Shown in pieces: positions 31,513 to 40,226 of a DNA stretch of 64,000 nucleotides. The first letter of the stretch is position 1; every line of letters starts with the position of its first letter. The DNA comes from WRAI01 sp031549605 (GTDB taxonomy: Bacteria > Bacillota > Clostridia > Oscillospirales > UBA929): positions 1 through 64,000 of the forward strand of contig JAVBPM010000005.1 in NCBI GenBank assembly GCA_031549605.1, given 5' to 3'. Position numbers and translations under genes: made by a program. The notes below the pieces were generated by a model that saw nothing but the letters and a program-made list of their open reading frames with translations, ran no database searches and was not told the DNA's origin.

Positions 31513-31541
31513 TTGCCAAAACGGGTAATATCGACTATAAT
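31513..31541 (+). promoter_or_regulatory. Promoter of the PAS-protein gene
   Basis: TTGCCA (31513-31518), 17 bases, TATAAT (31536-31541), 22 bases before the ATG. It is divergent from the lipoprotein promoter, with -35 elements 10 bases apart. Confidence 0.82.
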
Positions 31542-31562
31542 AGCACCGATGGAGGTGTCCAC

Positions 31563-32444
31563 ATGGCTTATTCACCGATAACCGATTTGTCCGCACTGCC
31601 TTACGGCGCCGTTATGCTGCGTCTGTCGGATGGCAAACCGCTCTACGCCAACGCCATGGCGCTGGATGCGCTGGGCGTTACCGAGCTTAATGAAATGGGC
31701 AATTGGCTGATTTCCTGCCGCAACGAGCAGGAGCAGGCGCCGCTGTTTGACGCTGTTGCCACCGTTGAGGTCAGCAATCAGCAACGACTGCGCCTGACCG
31801 GCTCATGGCTACCGCTGCCGCATCAACCGCAGCGTGAGCAGATGGCGTTGTTTGTGCTGCATTTGTCACCGTTGGTGCATCCGTGGCGCGGTATGCTGAT
31901 TGAGCTGTCCAACACCGGCAGCGCCTCCATTCCCGAACAGCCGGTGGTCTATGATGAGCAGGCCGAATCGCTGCCAACACTGTCGCCTGCCTCGGAAGCC
32001 GAGGATCGGCTGTTGTGGGAGCGCGCCCGTTTCGCGGCCCTGGCGGCCGCTGTCTCGCAGGGCGCGAAGGTGGTTATGCTGTGGGATATTGATTCGGGCG
32101 TTATCAACTATGTGTCGGAGAACCTGCGTGACTGGGACGTGCTGTGCACGACACCGGTGTATATGAGCGAGTGGCTGGACACGGTGCATCCCGCCGACCT
32201 ACCCGAGCTGCAGCTGGCGCGCGCCAAGCTGGCCGTCAGCATGGAGGCCGATATCACGCTACTGTCCTACCGTGTTTACGGCGAAAACGACACCATCTTG
32301 ACGGTGGGCGAACATACGCGCCGTGTGCCGGCACCGGGCGGTATCGCGCTGGCCTGTACGGTATTGGACAACCGCACCATGCCACATACACTTAAACACA
32401 TTGATCCGCTGGCGCACAACCGCGCCTTTCAATACAATCCATGA
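31563..32444 (+). CDS. PAS-like sensory protein of unknown function
   Basis: A 293-residue soluble protein. The first ~115 residues (LPYGAVMLRLSDGKPLYANAMALDAL) look like a PAS domain start. A second PAS-like part begins near residue 170 (AVVMLWDIDSG-type, VINYVSENLRDW, VYMSEWLDTVHPADLP), and the last resembles a PAS_3 fold. No kinase, GGDEF or DNA-binding output domain is present. ATG 31563 follows GGAGGTG at five bases. It overlaps the next gene by four bases. Confidence 0.65.
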   Translation: MAYSPITDLSALPYGAVMLRLSDGKPLYANAMALDALGVTELNEMGNWLISCRNEQEQAPLFDAVATVEVSNQQRLRLTGSWLPLPHQPQREQMALFVLHLSPLVHPWRGMLIELSNTGSASIPEQPVVYDEQAESLPTLSPASEAEDRLLWERARFAALAAAVSQGAKVVMLWDIDSGVINYVSENLRDWDVLCTTPVYMSEWLDTVHPADLPELQLARAKLAVSMEADITLLSYRVYGENDTILTVGEHTRRVPAPGGIALACTVLDNRTMPHTLKHIDPLAHNRAFQYNP

Positions 32445-33859
32445 CACGACCAAAGGGTCGCCTATCGGTTTGGATTGCCGCCAGCTTTTTGGCCTCGCTG
32501 CTGTTTTTTTGGCTGGTGTGCCTTTCCGTTAACAGCACCAAGGCCGACGGAATGCCCTCTGTGGGTCTGTTTGACGCCTCAAACTACAACACCTACACGC
32601 TGCAGGCCGAGCGGTGGTGGCAGGGCAAGCTCGATTTGGGCACCAACTACGCTCATCTGGAGATTGCCGAGTACAACGGCCGCTACTACTGCAGCTTTCC
32701 GCCTGTTCCGTCGGTGCCGCTGCTGTTGCTCACGCCGCTTTTCAGCGGCACCGATGCCTTTGGCTCCGGCATTTACAGCACACCGGATCGCCTGATTGGC
32801 TTTCTTTACCTCTATGTCGGTTGTCTGATGCTGGCGCTCTTTTTGCGGCGCCATATGGCTGATAAGCACGCCTTCTTCTGGGCTTTTTTTGCCGGTATGG
32901 GCAGCAATCTGCTCTCAGTTGACGTTTTTGCCGGTGTTTGGTTTATGGCGCAGTCGCTCTCCTTTGCGCTGTGTTGTGCCGCGTTGTGGGCCATTGACAG
33001 CCCCCATAAGAAAGCGTGGCCGTGGAGCTTTGTCTTTTGGGCGCTGGCGGTGGGCTGCCGGCCACTACAGGCGCTGTACCTTCCGGTACTGCTGATTTTG
33101 CTGTTTCGCAACCAGCGGTTGCCCCTTGGCAAATGGCTGTGTCAGCTGCCCCGTTTTTTGCTGGCGCCGGCCGGCATTGCGCTGTGCTATTGCTGGCTTA
33201 ACTACGCTAGGTTTGGCAACCCGCTGGAGTTTGGCCACAGCTATCTGCCCGAGATGCTCAACGCGCCGCACGGGCAGTTTAATCCCTATTATATGTTTGT
33301 ACGAGGCGACAACTGCGCGACCAGCAACCTAGCCAGTGTGCTGCGCTGGCCGTCGCTGTCGGACTATGATTGGTCTTTTAGTTTGGCGCATCCGTTGCAG
33401 AGCTTGGGTGACTTCTTTCGTTACAAGCTGCACTTTCCGTCGCACAACGGCTTTTTTTACCCGTTGGCCAACCCCATTTTCATCAGCATGTATCTGTCGC
33501 TGTTCGGCTTTATCGGCTGGAAGCGGCGACATCGCGACCCGTTGGCCGACATTGCCCTGCCCGACGTCGAGAGCGCGTCGCAGGCAGTGACGCCGCGCTT
33601 CTCGCGCTGTTTGATTTTAACCGCGCTGGCGCTGACGGTTGTCCATATGGCGGCGTTGCTGTGCCATACGACAAACGGCGGCTGGCACTTTGGCGTGCGC
33701 TACTTCTGCGACGCCATTCCCTTCTTGATGCTGTTGTTGTTTGCCCGAAAGCGGACGGCGCCGCGCTGGGCCGACATAGCGCTGGCGGTCTTTGCGTTGG
33801 CCTTCCAGTGGTATGGCACGCTGGGTTGGCTGGGACAATGGTGGCTACAGACGGCATAA
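32441..33859 (+). CDS. GT-C-type polytopic membrane protein (putative glycosyltransferase)
   Basis: A 472-residue membrane protein with about ten hydrophobic segments. The first extracytoplasmic loop contains DASNYNTYTLQAERWWQGKL and YNGRYYCSFPPVPSVPLLLL, the acidic-residue loop and YY-PP pattern seen in GT-C fold glycosyltransferases of the ArnT/PMT class. It may transfer a lipid-linked sugar to a surface glycan. The donor and acceptor are unknown. It starts inside the stop of the PAS gene (ATGACAC), so the two are coupled. A hairpin follows the stop. Confidence 0.7.
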   Translation: MTRPKGRLSVWIAASFLASLLFFWLVCLSVNSTKADGMPSVGLFDASNYNTYTLQAERWWQGKLDLGTNYAHLEIAEYNGRYYCSFPPVPSVPLLLLTPLFSGTDAFGSGIYSTPDRLIGFLYLYVGCLMLALFLRRHMADKHAFFWAFFAGMGSNLLSVDVFAGVWFMAQSLSFALCCAALWAIDSPHKKAWPWSFVFWALAVGCRPLQALYLPVLLILLFRNQRLPLGKWLCQLPRFLLAPAGIALCYCWLNYARFGNPLEFGHSYLPEMLNAPHGQFNPYYMFVRGDNCATSNLASVLRWPSLSDYDWSFSLAHPLQSLGDFFRYKLHFPSHNGFFYPLANPIFISMYLSLFGFIGWKRRHRDPLADIALPDVESASQAVTPRFSRCLILTALALTVVHMAALLCHTTNGGWHFGVRYFCDAIPFLMLLLFARKRTAPRWADIALAVFALAFQWYGTLGWLGQWWLQTA

Positions 33860-33863
33860 GCGA

Positions 33864-33901
33864 CCCCCTTTTGGCAGACAATAGGCCAAAAGGGGGCTTT
33901 C
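33864..33901 (+). terminator. Terminator hairpin that also holds the gpr ribosome binding site
   Basis: CCCCCTTTTGGC (from 33864) pairs with GCCAAAAGGGGG (to 33896), followed by CTTTCTTTT. The AAGGGGG in the 3' arm lies seven bases before the gpr TTG start, so the stem would both end the upstream transcript and hide the gpr Shine-Dalgarno. Confidence 0.8.
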
Positions 33902-33903
33902 TT

Positions 33904-34809
33904 TTGTACACAATCCGCACCGATTTGGCCATTGAGGCTCATCAACTCTGGCAACAGTCGAGCCGGCAGACCACACAACTGAGCGGCGTGCAGGCCACAG
34001 ACAGCACCGTCTTTGGTTGCGCTGTCAACACCGTCAATATTTTGGACGACGAGGGTGCCTCGGCGCTCGGCAAGCCGGTCGGCACGTATATTACCGTCAG
34101 TCTTCCCGACATGCGACGCCGTGATGTTGACGACTTCGAGCGCGGCGTCCACGCTGTGGCCGACCAGTTGCGCGCGGTGCTGACACCGCTGAACGCGCGC
34201 ACAGCGCTTGTGGTGGGACTGGGCAATCGCTCCATTACACCCGACGCCGTTGGGCCACTGACAGTGGAGAGCACCATGATTACACGCCATCTGCTCGATC
34301 GGCACCCCGATTTGTTTCGACAGTTGTCGCCGGTGTCGGCGCTGGCGCCGGGTGTGCTGGCCTCGACCGGCATGGAGGTGGCCAGCATTCTGCAGGGCGT
34401 AGTGCAGCAGCTGAAGCCGGATGTGGTGCTGGTCATCGACGCCTTGGCCAGCCGGCAGCTGTCTCGGCTATGTGCGACAGTGCAGCTGTGCGACACCGGC
34501 ATTATTCCCGGCGCCGGCGTCGGCAATGCGCGCGCCGCGATTAACCGCGATACGCTGGGTGTGCCGGTGCTGGCGCTGGGCGTGCCGACTGTCGTCGACG
34601 CCGGTACGCTGGCGCTCGACCTGCTGGAACAGGCGGGACAGCCGCAGCCGGAGCATGACTTGCTCGCGCAGCATGGTGGCTCGCTGATTGTCACACCTAA
34701 GGACATTGACAGCCTGGTCTCCGAGGTGGCGCGCCTGATGGGCTATGCGCTTAATTTGTCGCTGCACAACGGCTTGGAGCTTTCCGACGTGCGTAGCTTC
34801 TTATCCTAA
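33904..34809 (+). CDS. gpr: GPR germination protease
   Basis: A 301-residue GPR, the aspartic-type protease that degrades DNA-protecting small acid-soluble proteins when spores germinate. YTIRTDLAIEAHQL is the conserved N-terminus, followed by VGLGNRSITPDAVGP, LAPGVLASTGMEVASIL and VIDALASRQLSRL. TTG 33904 is chosen because the conserved N-terminus starts there and AAGGGGG lies seven bases upstream; the family often has a short propeptide, so a small upstream extension cannot be ruled out. spoIIP follows directly, a standard pairing. Confidence 0.93.
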   Translation: MYTIRTDLAIEAHQLWQQSSRQTTQLSGVQATDSTVFGCAVNTVNILDDEGASALGKPVGTYITVSLPDMRRRDVDDFERGVHAVADQLRAVLTPLNARTALVVGLGNRSITPDAVGPLTVESTMITRHLLDRHPDLFRQLSPVSALAPGVLASTGMEVASILQGVVQQLKPDVVLVIDALASRQLSRLCATVQLCDTGIIPGAGVGNARAAINRDTLGVPVLALGVPTVVDAGTLALDLLEQAGQPQPEHDLLAQHGGSLIVTPKDIDSLVSEVARLMGYALNLSLHNGLELSDVRSFLS

Positions 34810-34858
34810 CCGGCGCCGCATATACTGTATGGACATACTACGAAAGAGAGGGTTGTCC

Positions 34859-36097
34859 ATGCACAAAACCACCCCGATTCCGCTGCGCCGCAAGTCTTCA
34901 CGTCGTTTTCGGCTGACGGCTTTACGGCCGATTGCGGCGCTGTCACTGCTGACCGCCGCGCTTTATCTGCTGTTAAACACCAGCCTACTGGCCACCATCG
35001 GGCGTGCCGCTCACGCGGCCACGCAACAGCCGGCCATTGCCCGACAAGCGCTGGCCTATCAAAGTGCGCTGTTTGATGAGCCGGTTGACCCCGATGTGTG
35101 CGACGCTATTACACTGCAATCGGCGTCGGTGGCCAGCTGGCTGGAACTGGCGCCGACGGCTGTCACGACGCCGGCGGACGGCGCCTGGACGCCGCCCAAC
35201 CTGCCGGTACGATTGCCGAGCGCAACGTCGGAAACCACTGCGCCGCAGTCCTCTGATCCACCTGCGCAACCAGCGGTTGCGACACCGTTTGTACCCAACC
35301 TCAACGCCGACAAGATTCGTGAGGGCACCTTTGTGCCCACGAGCACTGAGGGCTATACTTATTACAAAGACGTGTATATCAAAAACATTTCCGGCTATAA
35401 AGTCGATGTCAAAAAACTGTCGGAGCAGCGACTCAAGCTGTCGCTGGCGGCTGGTAAGCCACAGATACTGATTGTGCACACCCACGGCAGTGAGTCCTAT
35501 TTCCCCGATCAGGAGAACTGGTATGAGCCAACCGACGTCGAGCGTACGGAGGACAAGAATTTTAACGTCATCCGCATTGGCGACGAGCTGGAAAAGGTCT
35601 TCACCGCGCGCGGCTTTGTGGTACTGCACGACCGCAATATCTACGATTATCCCACCTATACCGGCTCGTATAACCGCTCACTTGACTCGATTACGCGGTA
35701 TATTAACGACAACCCCAGTATTGCCATGGTGATTGACCTGCACCGTGACTCGATTAACAATGACGCCGGTAACATCTACAAAGCGGTCACCAGTGTCGAC
35801 GGCCAGAAGGTGGCGCAGCTGATGCTGGTGATGGGTTCGGACGGCAACGGGCAGCCCTTTCCCAACTGGCGGGATAATTTGGCGCTGGCCGTGCAGCTGA
35901 ATCAGGCGCTGGCCGAGAAATATCCGCAGCTGATGCGGCCGATGTCGCTGCGCAAAGGGCGGTACAACGAGCACGCCACCACCGGCTCGATTTTGCTGGA
36001 GGTCGGTGCGTTTGGCAACAGCTTGCCCGAGGCGCTGCGCGCAATTCGCCTGTTTGGCAATACGGCCGCCGACCTATTGCAGCCCTATGTTGACTGA
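34859..36097 (+). CDS. spoIIP: Stage II sporulation protein P
   Basis: A 412-residue SpoIIP, a membrane-anchored amidase/endopeptidase that removes septal peptidoglycan during engulfment. One N-terminal membrane helix (residues 20-42), a Pro/Thr-rich linker (about 95-140, containing the palindrome at 35266), and the catalytic domain with ILIVHTHGSESYF, VIDLHRDS and LLEVGAFGNS. ATG 34859 follows GAGAGGG. It lies 49 bases after gpr; CATACTA at 34835-34841 could be part of a sporulation promoter. Confidence 0.93.
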   Translation: MHKTTPIPLRRKSSRRFRLTALRPIAALSLLTAALYLLLNTSLLATIGRAAHAATQQPAIARQALAYQSALFDEPVDPDVCDAITLQSASVASWLELAPTAVTTPADGAWTPPNLPVRLPSATSETTAPQSSDPPAQPAVATPFVPNLNADKIREGTFVPTSTEGYTYYKDVYIKNISGYKVDVKKLSEQRLKLSLAAGKPQILIVHTHGSESYFPDQENWYEPTDVERTEDKNFNVIRIGDELEKVFTARGFVVLHDRNIYDYPTYTGSYNRSLDSITRYINDNPSIAMVIDLHRDSINNDAGNIYKAVTSVDGQKVAQLMLVMGSDGNGQPFPNWRDNLALAVQLNQALAEKYPQLMRPMSLRKGRYNEHATTGSILLEVGAFGNSLPEALRAIRLFGNTAADLLQPYVD

Positions 36098-36128
36098 TAA
36101 CTGTATAATCCGGCACGGTTTATACTTC

Positions 36129-36157
36129 TTGTTTTTGTTTTTGCGCTGTGCTATGAT
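36129..36157 (+). promoter_or_regulatory. Promoter of cdd
   Basis: TTGTTT (36129-36134), 17 bases, TATGAT (36152-36157), 32 bases before the ATG. Confidence 0.7.
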
Positions 36158-36189
36158 GAGATTAACTTGTTGTCGCACAGGAGGTTGCT

Positions 36190-36597
36190 ATGGATTTTCA
36201 AGAGCTTTACCGCCGCGCCGCCGAGGTAGCGGTGCCGCATGAACTGTCCCTGTATGGGCTGTCCGGTGTTGTGGGCGCCGCCTTGCTGACGCAGCAGGGC
36301 CATGTCTATGTCGGCGTGAATGTTGATACCGCCTGTGCTGTTGGCTTTTGTGCCGAGCACGCCGCCGCGGCCGCCATGCTGACTGCGCACGAAAATGTGG
36401 TGGTGAAGATGATTGCCGTTAACAGCAATGGGCAGATTTTGCCGCCCTGCGGGCGGTGTCGCGAATTTATCAACCAGCTGTCTGATTTGAACTGCGACGC
36501 CGAGGTGATGATTGGTGTCGACAGCGTTGTCAGGTTGCATGAGCTGTTGCCTCACGACTGGCGCAAGGTGGCGCCTAAACAGGATTTTCCGTTGTAG
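36190..36597 (+). CDS. cdd: Cytidine deaminase
   Basis: A 135-residue zinc cytidine deaminase, pyrimidine salvage. The zinc motifs are CAEHAAAAAML (Cys and catalytic Glu, about residue 52) and PPCGRCREF (about 85). Length normal. ATG 36190 follows ACAGGAGGTTGCT. The gene ends nine bases before the hairpin that starts repeat copy B. Confidence 0.92.
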   Translation: MDFQELYRRAAEVAVPHELSLYGLSGVVGAALLTQQGHVYVGVNVDTACAVGFCAEHAAAAAMLTAHENVVVKMIAVNSNGQILPPCGRCREFINQLSDLNCDAEVMIGVDSVVRLHELLPHDWRKVAPKQDFPL

Positions 36598-36605
36598 CGC
36601 ACAGA

Positions 36606-36909
36606 AGGACCGTGCCGGCCGGCACGGTCCTCAGACTGTCAAAAAAGCGCGCACCGTAAAACCACAGCGCCAGAAAAAAGAGGGAGCGGCGACGTAAGGC
36701 GGCGTTTTACTGCTCGGCTAATGATTTGCGGCGCATCGACAAGGTCGCTGCGCCGCAATGGTTTTACTTGATGCAGAAACGCTGTCCTTGCGTACCATCG
36801 TGCGCCGACGGACAGCGTTTCGTTGCCTGCGCACTTCTTTGTCAGTCTGTCAGCATGCCAAAAAACAAGTTTTTTGACGCGCTGAGGACCGTGCCGCCGG
36901 CACGGTCCT
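36606..36909 (+). repeat. Hairpin-flanked interspersed element, copy B
   Basis: Core 36632-36884 (253 bp), same orientation as copy A and close to it in sequence except for a variable stretch near 36670-36715. Terminal repeats CAGACTGTCAAAAAA (36632-36646) and TTTTTTGACGCGCTG (36870-36884). It is bordered by a perfect 26-bp palindrome (36606-36631) and a second copy lacking one base (36885-36909). This hairpin sequence differs from that at copies A and C. The element lies between convergent cdd and the phosphohexomutase gene. Confidence 0.87.
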
Positions 36910-36918
36910 TTTCGTTAG

Positions 36919-36933
36919 GCAACCGTTGGTTGC
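36919..36933. repeat. GCAACC-N3-GGTTGC palindrome beside repeat copy B
   Basis: GCAACCGTTGGTTGC, ten bases from the right border hairpin of copy B, touching the stop codon of the phosphohexomutase gene. Confidence 0.85.
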
Positions 36934-38612
36934 TATTCCATTTCTTCTACGGCGGCAATGTAGTTGTCAATATTCAGCCGCGGTGACAGGATGTAAAACT
37001 TGATTTTGGGCTCGGTGCCGGACGGGCGCACCAGTGTGGTCACGCCGTCGGCCGTTGTGAAGCCCAGCACGTCGGAGCCGGACAGCTCGATGGGCGTTGT
37101 GCTGCCGTCAGCGGCAATGGCCACGCCGGCGAGGTAGTCGGTCTTGGTCACGACGTCGACACCGGCAAACTGCGCCGTGTGCTCGTTGCGCAGCCGTTCC
37201 ATCAACTGCTGCATCTTGGTCAGGCCGTCGAGCCCGGGCATGATTTTGTTGATTGTCTTTTCGGTGTAGCGGCCATACTTGTCATACAGCGCCTCGAGCG
37301 CGTCGCTGAGCGTCATGCCCTGACCGGCGTACCAATGGGCCATTTCAACAATCAGCAGCGATGCCGTAACGGCGTCCTTGTCGCGGCAAAAATCGCCGGC
37401 CATGTAACCGTAGGACTCCTCAAAGCCAAGCAACAGTTTGTTTTTATCCTTGTTTTGTTCCATTTTCTCGGCAATGAACTTAAAGCCGGTGAAGGTGCGG
37501 AACAAGTCCACGCCATGCTCGGCGGCAACGGCATCGACCATTTTGGTGCTGACGACGGTGGTAATGATGCAGGCGTCGGACGCCAGTGTGCCCGTCTCTT
37601 TGCGAGCGCGGATGAGGTAGTCGCAGAGCAGCACGCCGGTTTGGTTGCCGCTCAACGCGATGTATTCGCCGCGGCTGTCATGCACGACGACACCGACACG
37701 GTCGGCATCGGGGTCAGTGCCGATGATGACGTCAACACCCTTGGCCTGCGCCTGCGCTACGGCCAGCGAGAAGGACTCAAGGTTCTCGGGATTGGGGGAG
37801 GCGACGGTGGGAAAGCTGCCATCGGGCACAGCCTGCGCCTCGACCAGCGATACGCCGGTGTAGCCGGCCTCGCGCAGCACCTGCGGCACAAGAGCGTAGC
37901 CGGCGCCGTGAAAGGGCGTGTAGACGATGCTCAGCTGGCGCTGCGGCGGCTGCGGAAAAACACGCTGGGCCAGCGCGCAGTCGAGAAAGGCACGGTCGAC
38001 GGCGGCGTCTAGCACCGTAATAGTGCCATCGGCGACGGCGGCATCGTAATCGGTCGTTTTGGCGCCGCTAAAGATGTCGAGTGCGGCCATTTCGGCGGCG
38101 ACCTTGTCGGCGTGGTGCGGCGGCAACTGGGCACCGTCCTGCCAGTAGACCTTGTAACCGTTATATTCGCGGGGATTATGCGAGGCCGTGATGTTAATAC
38201 CGGCCGTGGCGCCAAAATAGCGGATAGCAAAAGAAACCTGCGGCGTGGGGCAGAGGTTGGCAAACAGTTTGACGGTAATGCCGCTGGCGGCCAGCACACA
38301 GGCGGCTTCGCGCGCGAAGAGCTGGCTGTTTTCGCGGCAGTCGTATCCGATAATGACGCCGGCGTCGCAGGCTTGTCGACCCTCGGCGACGATGAGGTTG
38401 GCCAGCCCCTGTGTGGCTTGGCGCACGACATAGCTGTTCATGCGGTGCAGTCCGGGGCCCATAACACCGCGCAGGCCGGCCGTGCCGAAGGACAGCGGCG
38501 CGTAAAAACGGGCCTTGATTTCACCCTCGTCAAGCTGGCGCAGCTCCTCGCGCTCGGCCTCGGTGATGACAGGGCTGTTGAGCCACTGTTGGTATGCTTC
38601 TTGTCCGATCAT
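36933..38612 (-). CDS. Phosphohexomutase (phosphoglucomutase/phosphomannomutase)
   Basis: A 559-residue alpha-D-phosphohexomutase interconverting hexose 1- and 6-phosphates for wall and glycogen metabolism. Motifs: catalytic serine loop TASHNPREYNGYKVYW (about residue 145), metal loop GTDPDADRVG (about 300), sugar loop GFEESYG (about 395), phosphate loop VRPSGTEPKIKFY near the end. ATG 38612 follows CGGAGGAGACAAC. It overlaps the upstream zinc-ribbon gene by four bases. Confidence 0.93.
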   Translation of the reverse strand: MIGQEAYQQWLNSPVITEAEREELRQLDEGEIKARFYAPLSFGTAGLRGVMGPGLHRMNSYVVRQATQGLANLIVAEGRQACDAGVIIGYDCRENSQLFAREAACVLAASGITVKLFANLCPTPQVSFAIRYFGATAGINITASHNPREYNGYKVYWQDGAQLPPHHADKVAAEMAALDIFSGAKTTDYDAAVADGTITVLDAAVDRAFLDCALAQRVFPQPPQRQLSIVYTPFHGAGYALVPQVLREAGYTGVSLVEAQAVPDGSFPTVASPNPENLESFSLAVAQAQAKGVDVIIGTDPDADRVGVVVHDSRGEYIALSGNQTGVLLCDYLIRARKETGTLASDACIITTVVSTKMVDAVAAEHGVDLFRTFTGFKFIAEKMEQNKDKNKLLLGFEESYGYMAGDFCRDKDAVTASLLIVEMAHWYAGQGMTLSDALEALYDKYGRYTEKTINKIMPGLDGLTKMQQLMERLRNEHTAQFAGVDVVTKTDYLAGVAIAADGSTTPIELSGSDVLGFTTADGVTTLVRPSGTEPKIKFYILSPRLNIDNYIAAVEEME

Positions 38613-39025
38613 GTTGTCTCCTCCGATTCTTCAAAGACGGGCGGGGCATTGAGCAGTTCGAGCGCCTCTTCGTGCCGGCTCTGCGGCACAAAGACGTCGA
38701 ATTCAAAGCGGTTTTGCCAAGTGCCGCCGAGGTAGATTTTGGAAATCTCGGTATCGCGCGGGGCTGGCACAAACGTGGCGATGCCCATGGCGTCCAGCAT
38801 ACCGCGCAACGCGTCGAGGCGCATGTTAATGTTGTCCATGCTGGTCAGCAATGCCGGCGTTTCGGGCTCGTTGTCGTCGCCATTGGGCCAGTCGCCCAGC
38901 ACGTTGGTCGGCGACACCTGCTGCCAGTCGCTTGGCTCGGTCGGCTGGGGCAGAGGCTCATCGCAATAGGGACACTTCTCCGGCCAATCGGCCAATAAGG
39001 CTTGACCGTGTGGGCAGCGATCCAT
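38609..39025 (-). CDS. Zinc-ribbon protein with DUF2007-like C-terminus
   Basis: A 138-residue protein. The N-terminus has CPHGQ and CPYCDEPLP, half of a zinc ribbon with His as a possible ligand. An acidic linker follows, then an ~70-residue C-terminal domain (GMLDAMGIATFV, IYLGGTWQNRFEFDVFVPQ, HEEALELLNA) resembling small DUF2007-type proteins. It overlaps the phosphohexomutase start and lies 12 bases after rlmH. Function unknown. Confidence 0.7.
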   Translation of the reverse strand: MDRCPHGQALLADWPEKCPYCDEPLPQPTEPSDWQQVSPTNVLGDWPNGDDNEPETPALLTSMDNINMRLDALRGMLDAMGIATFVPAPRDTEISKIYLGGTWQNRFEFDVFVPQSRHEEALELLNAPPVFEESEETT

Positions 39026-39037
39026 GGGAAATCCCTC

Positions 39038-39460
39038 CTATTTATGGTATGCGCGCCCGTCGCGAATCATAAAGGCGCGGTAGATTTGCTCTAGCAGTAT
39101 GGCACGCGCCATGTGGTGCGGAAAGGTCATAGGCGACAGCGACAACCGCCAGTCGGCGCGGCGCTTGTCCTGCTCGAACAGGCCGTCGGAGCCACCGATG
39201 AGAAAACGCCACTTGGAGTGACCGCTGTCGGCTTTTTGCCAAAAGGTGTCGGCAAACCGCTGGCTGGTCAGCAGCTCACCCTCAATGCAAAGTGCCACCG
39301 TAAAAGCGCGGTCGTCGGGCAGCGTCAGCGGCCTACCCTCCGGCTGCTCTTGGACAGACAGCTTGCAGCTGGTGGACAGTCGCTTGCTATACTCCTTGCA
39401 GGCATCGCCCCAAAAGGCTTCTTTCAGCTTTCCGGCGCAGACAATCTCAACAGTCAGCAT
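39038..39460 (-). CDS. rlmH: 23S rRNA pseudouridine-1915 N3-methyltransferase RlmH
   Basis: A 140-residue SPOUT methyltransferase acting on helix 69 of 23S rRNA. Conserved blocks: LTVEIVCAGKLKEAFW at the N-terminus, FLIGGSDGLF (knot, SAM site) and SLSPMTFPHHMARAILLEQ, then a C-terminal YRAFMIRDGRAYHK where the terminal His/Tyr is typical. It overlaps the YycJ-like gene by 14 bases; this pairing is common in Firmicutes. Confidence 0.96.
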   Translation of the reverse strand: MLTVEIVCAGKLKEAFWGDACKEYSKRLSTSCKLSVQEQPEGRPLTLPDDRAFTVALCIEGELLTSQRFADTFWQKADSGHSKWRFLIGGSDGLFEQDKRRADWRLSLSPMTFPHHMARAILLEQIYRAFMIRDGRAYHK

Positions 39461-40226
39461 AGAGACTCACCGGCTCGCAGGGCTCGGAACGGGGCGCAAC
39501 CTGCAGTTGCACATCTTGCCCCACAACAACTCCATGGTTGTTCAGCAGTGCTTCCGTGGTGGCGAAGGCCAGTTCCGGTCGGTTGTTGTCCTTGGACAGG
39601 TGCATAAGTACCAGGCTGCGCAACTTACGGTTGACACAGGCCAGCGCCGCTTGGGCGCAGTCGTAATTGGACAAATGGCCAAGTGAACCGGCGATGCGCT
39701 TTTTCAGAAAGGGCGGGTACCGGCCGGTAGACAGCAGCTGCTCGTCGTAGTTGGACTCGAGGAACAGCACAGGGATGTCGGCGAGCAATGACAGCACATC
39801 GGGCGGCATGTAACCCATGTCGGTGGCCAGCGCCATGCGGTAAGCGCCCTGCTGCAGTACATAGCCGACGCTGTCGGGCGTGTCGTGCGGCGTGGCGAAG
39901 GGTGTAATGACAACATCGTTGACGGCAAAGGCATTGCCGGCCGCGATCAGCTGCGGCGTACCGGGCAGCCGCGCGCTGGTGCCCAGCGTGGCGTAGACAG
40001 GAATGTGCTTGGGCAGCGCCGGCAGCGCCTGTATGTGGTCGCTGTGCTCATGCGTAATCAACACGGCCGAAAGGTCGTAAGCTGACAGTGAAAAACGAGC
40101 CAGCGCCTTGGACAAGGCGCGGCCCGAAAGTCCTGCGTCAAGCAGGATATGGGTCTTTCCGTCGGAAAACAGTGTGGCATTTCCGGCCGAACTGCTGGCT
40201 AGCGTGCAGGCGAACGGCTGCGTCAC
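39447..40226 (-). CDS. YycJ/WalJ-like metallo-beta-lactamase-fold hydrolase
   Basis: A 259-residue MBL-fold hydrolase with LASSSAGNATLF, the metal motif THEHSDH (HxHxDH, about residue 62) and later HLSKDNN. This is the YycJ/WalJ type, a probable nuclease connected with replication and wall control in Firmicutes. Start GTG 40226 overlaps the murA stop (GTGA). A palindrome of the GCAACC family at 39496 encodes VQLQVAP. Confidence 0.9.
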   Translation of the reverse strand: MTQPFACTLASSSAGNATLFSDGKTHILLDAGLSGRALSKALARFSLSAYDLSAVLITHEHSDHIQALPALPKHIPVYATLGTSARLPGTPQLIAAGNAFAVNDVVITPFATPHDTPDSVGYVLQQGAYRMALATDMGYMPPDVLSLLADIPVLFLESNYDEQLLSTGRYPPFLKKRIAGSLGHLSNYDCAQAALACVNRKLRSLVLMHLSKDNNRPELAFATTEALLNNHGVVVGQDVQLQVAPRSEPCEPVSLYADC

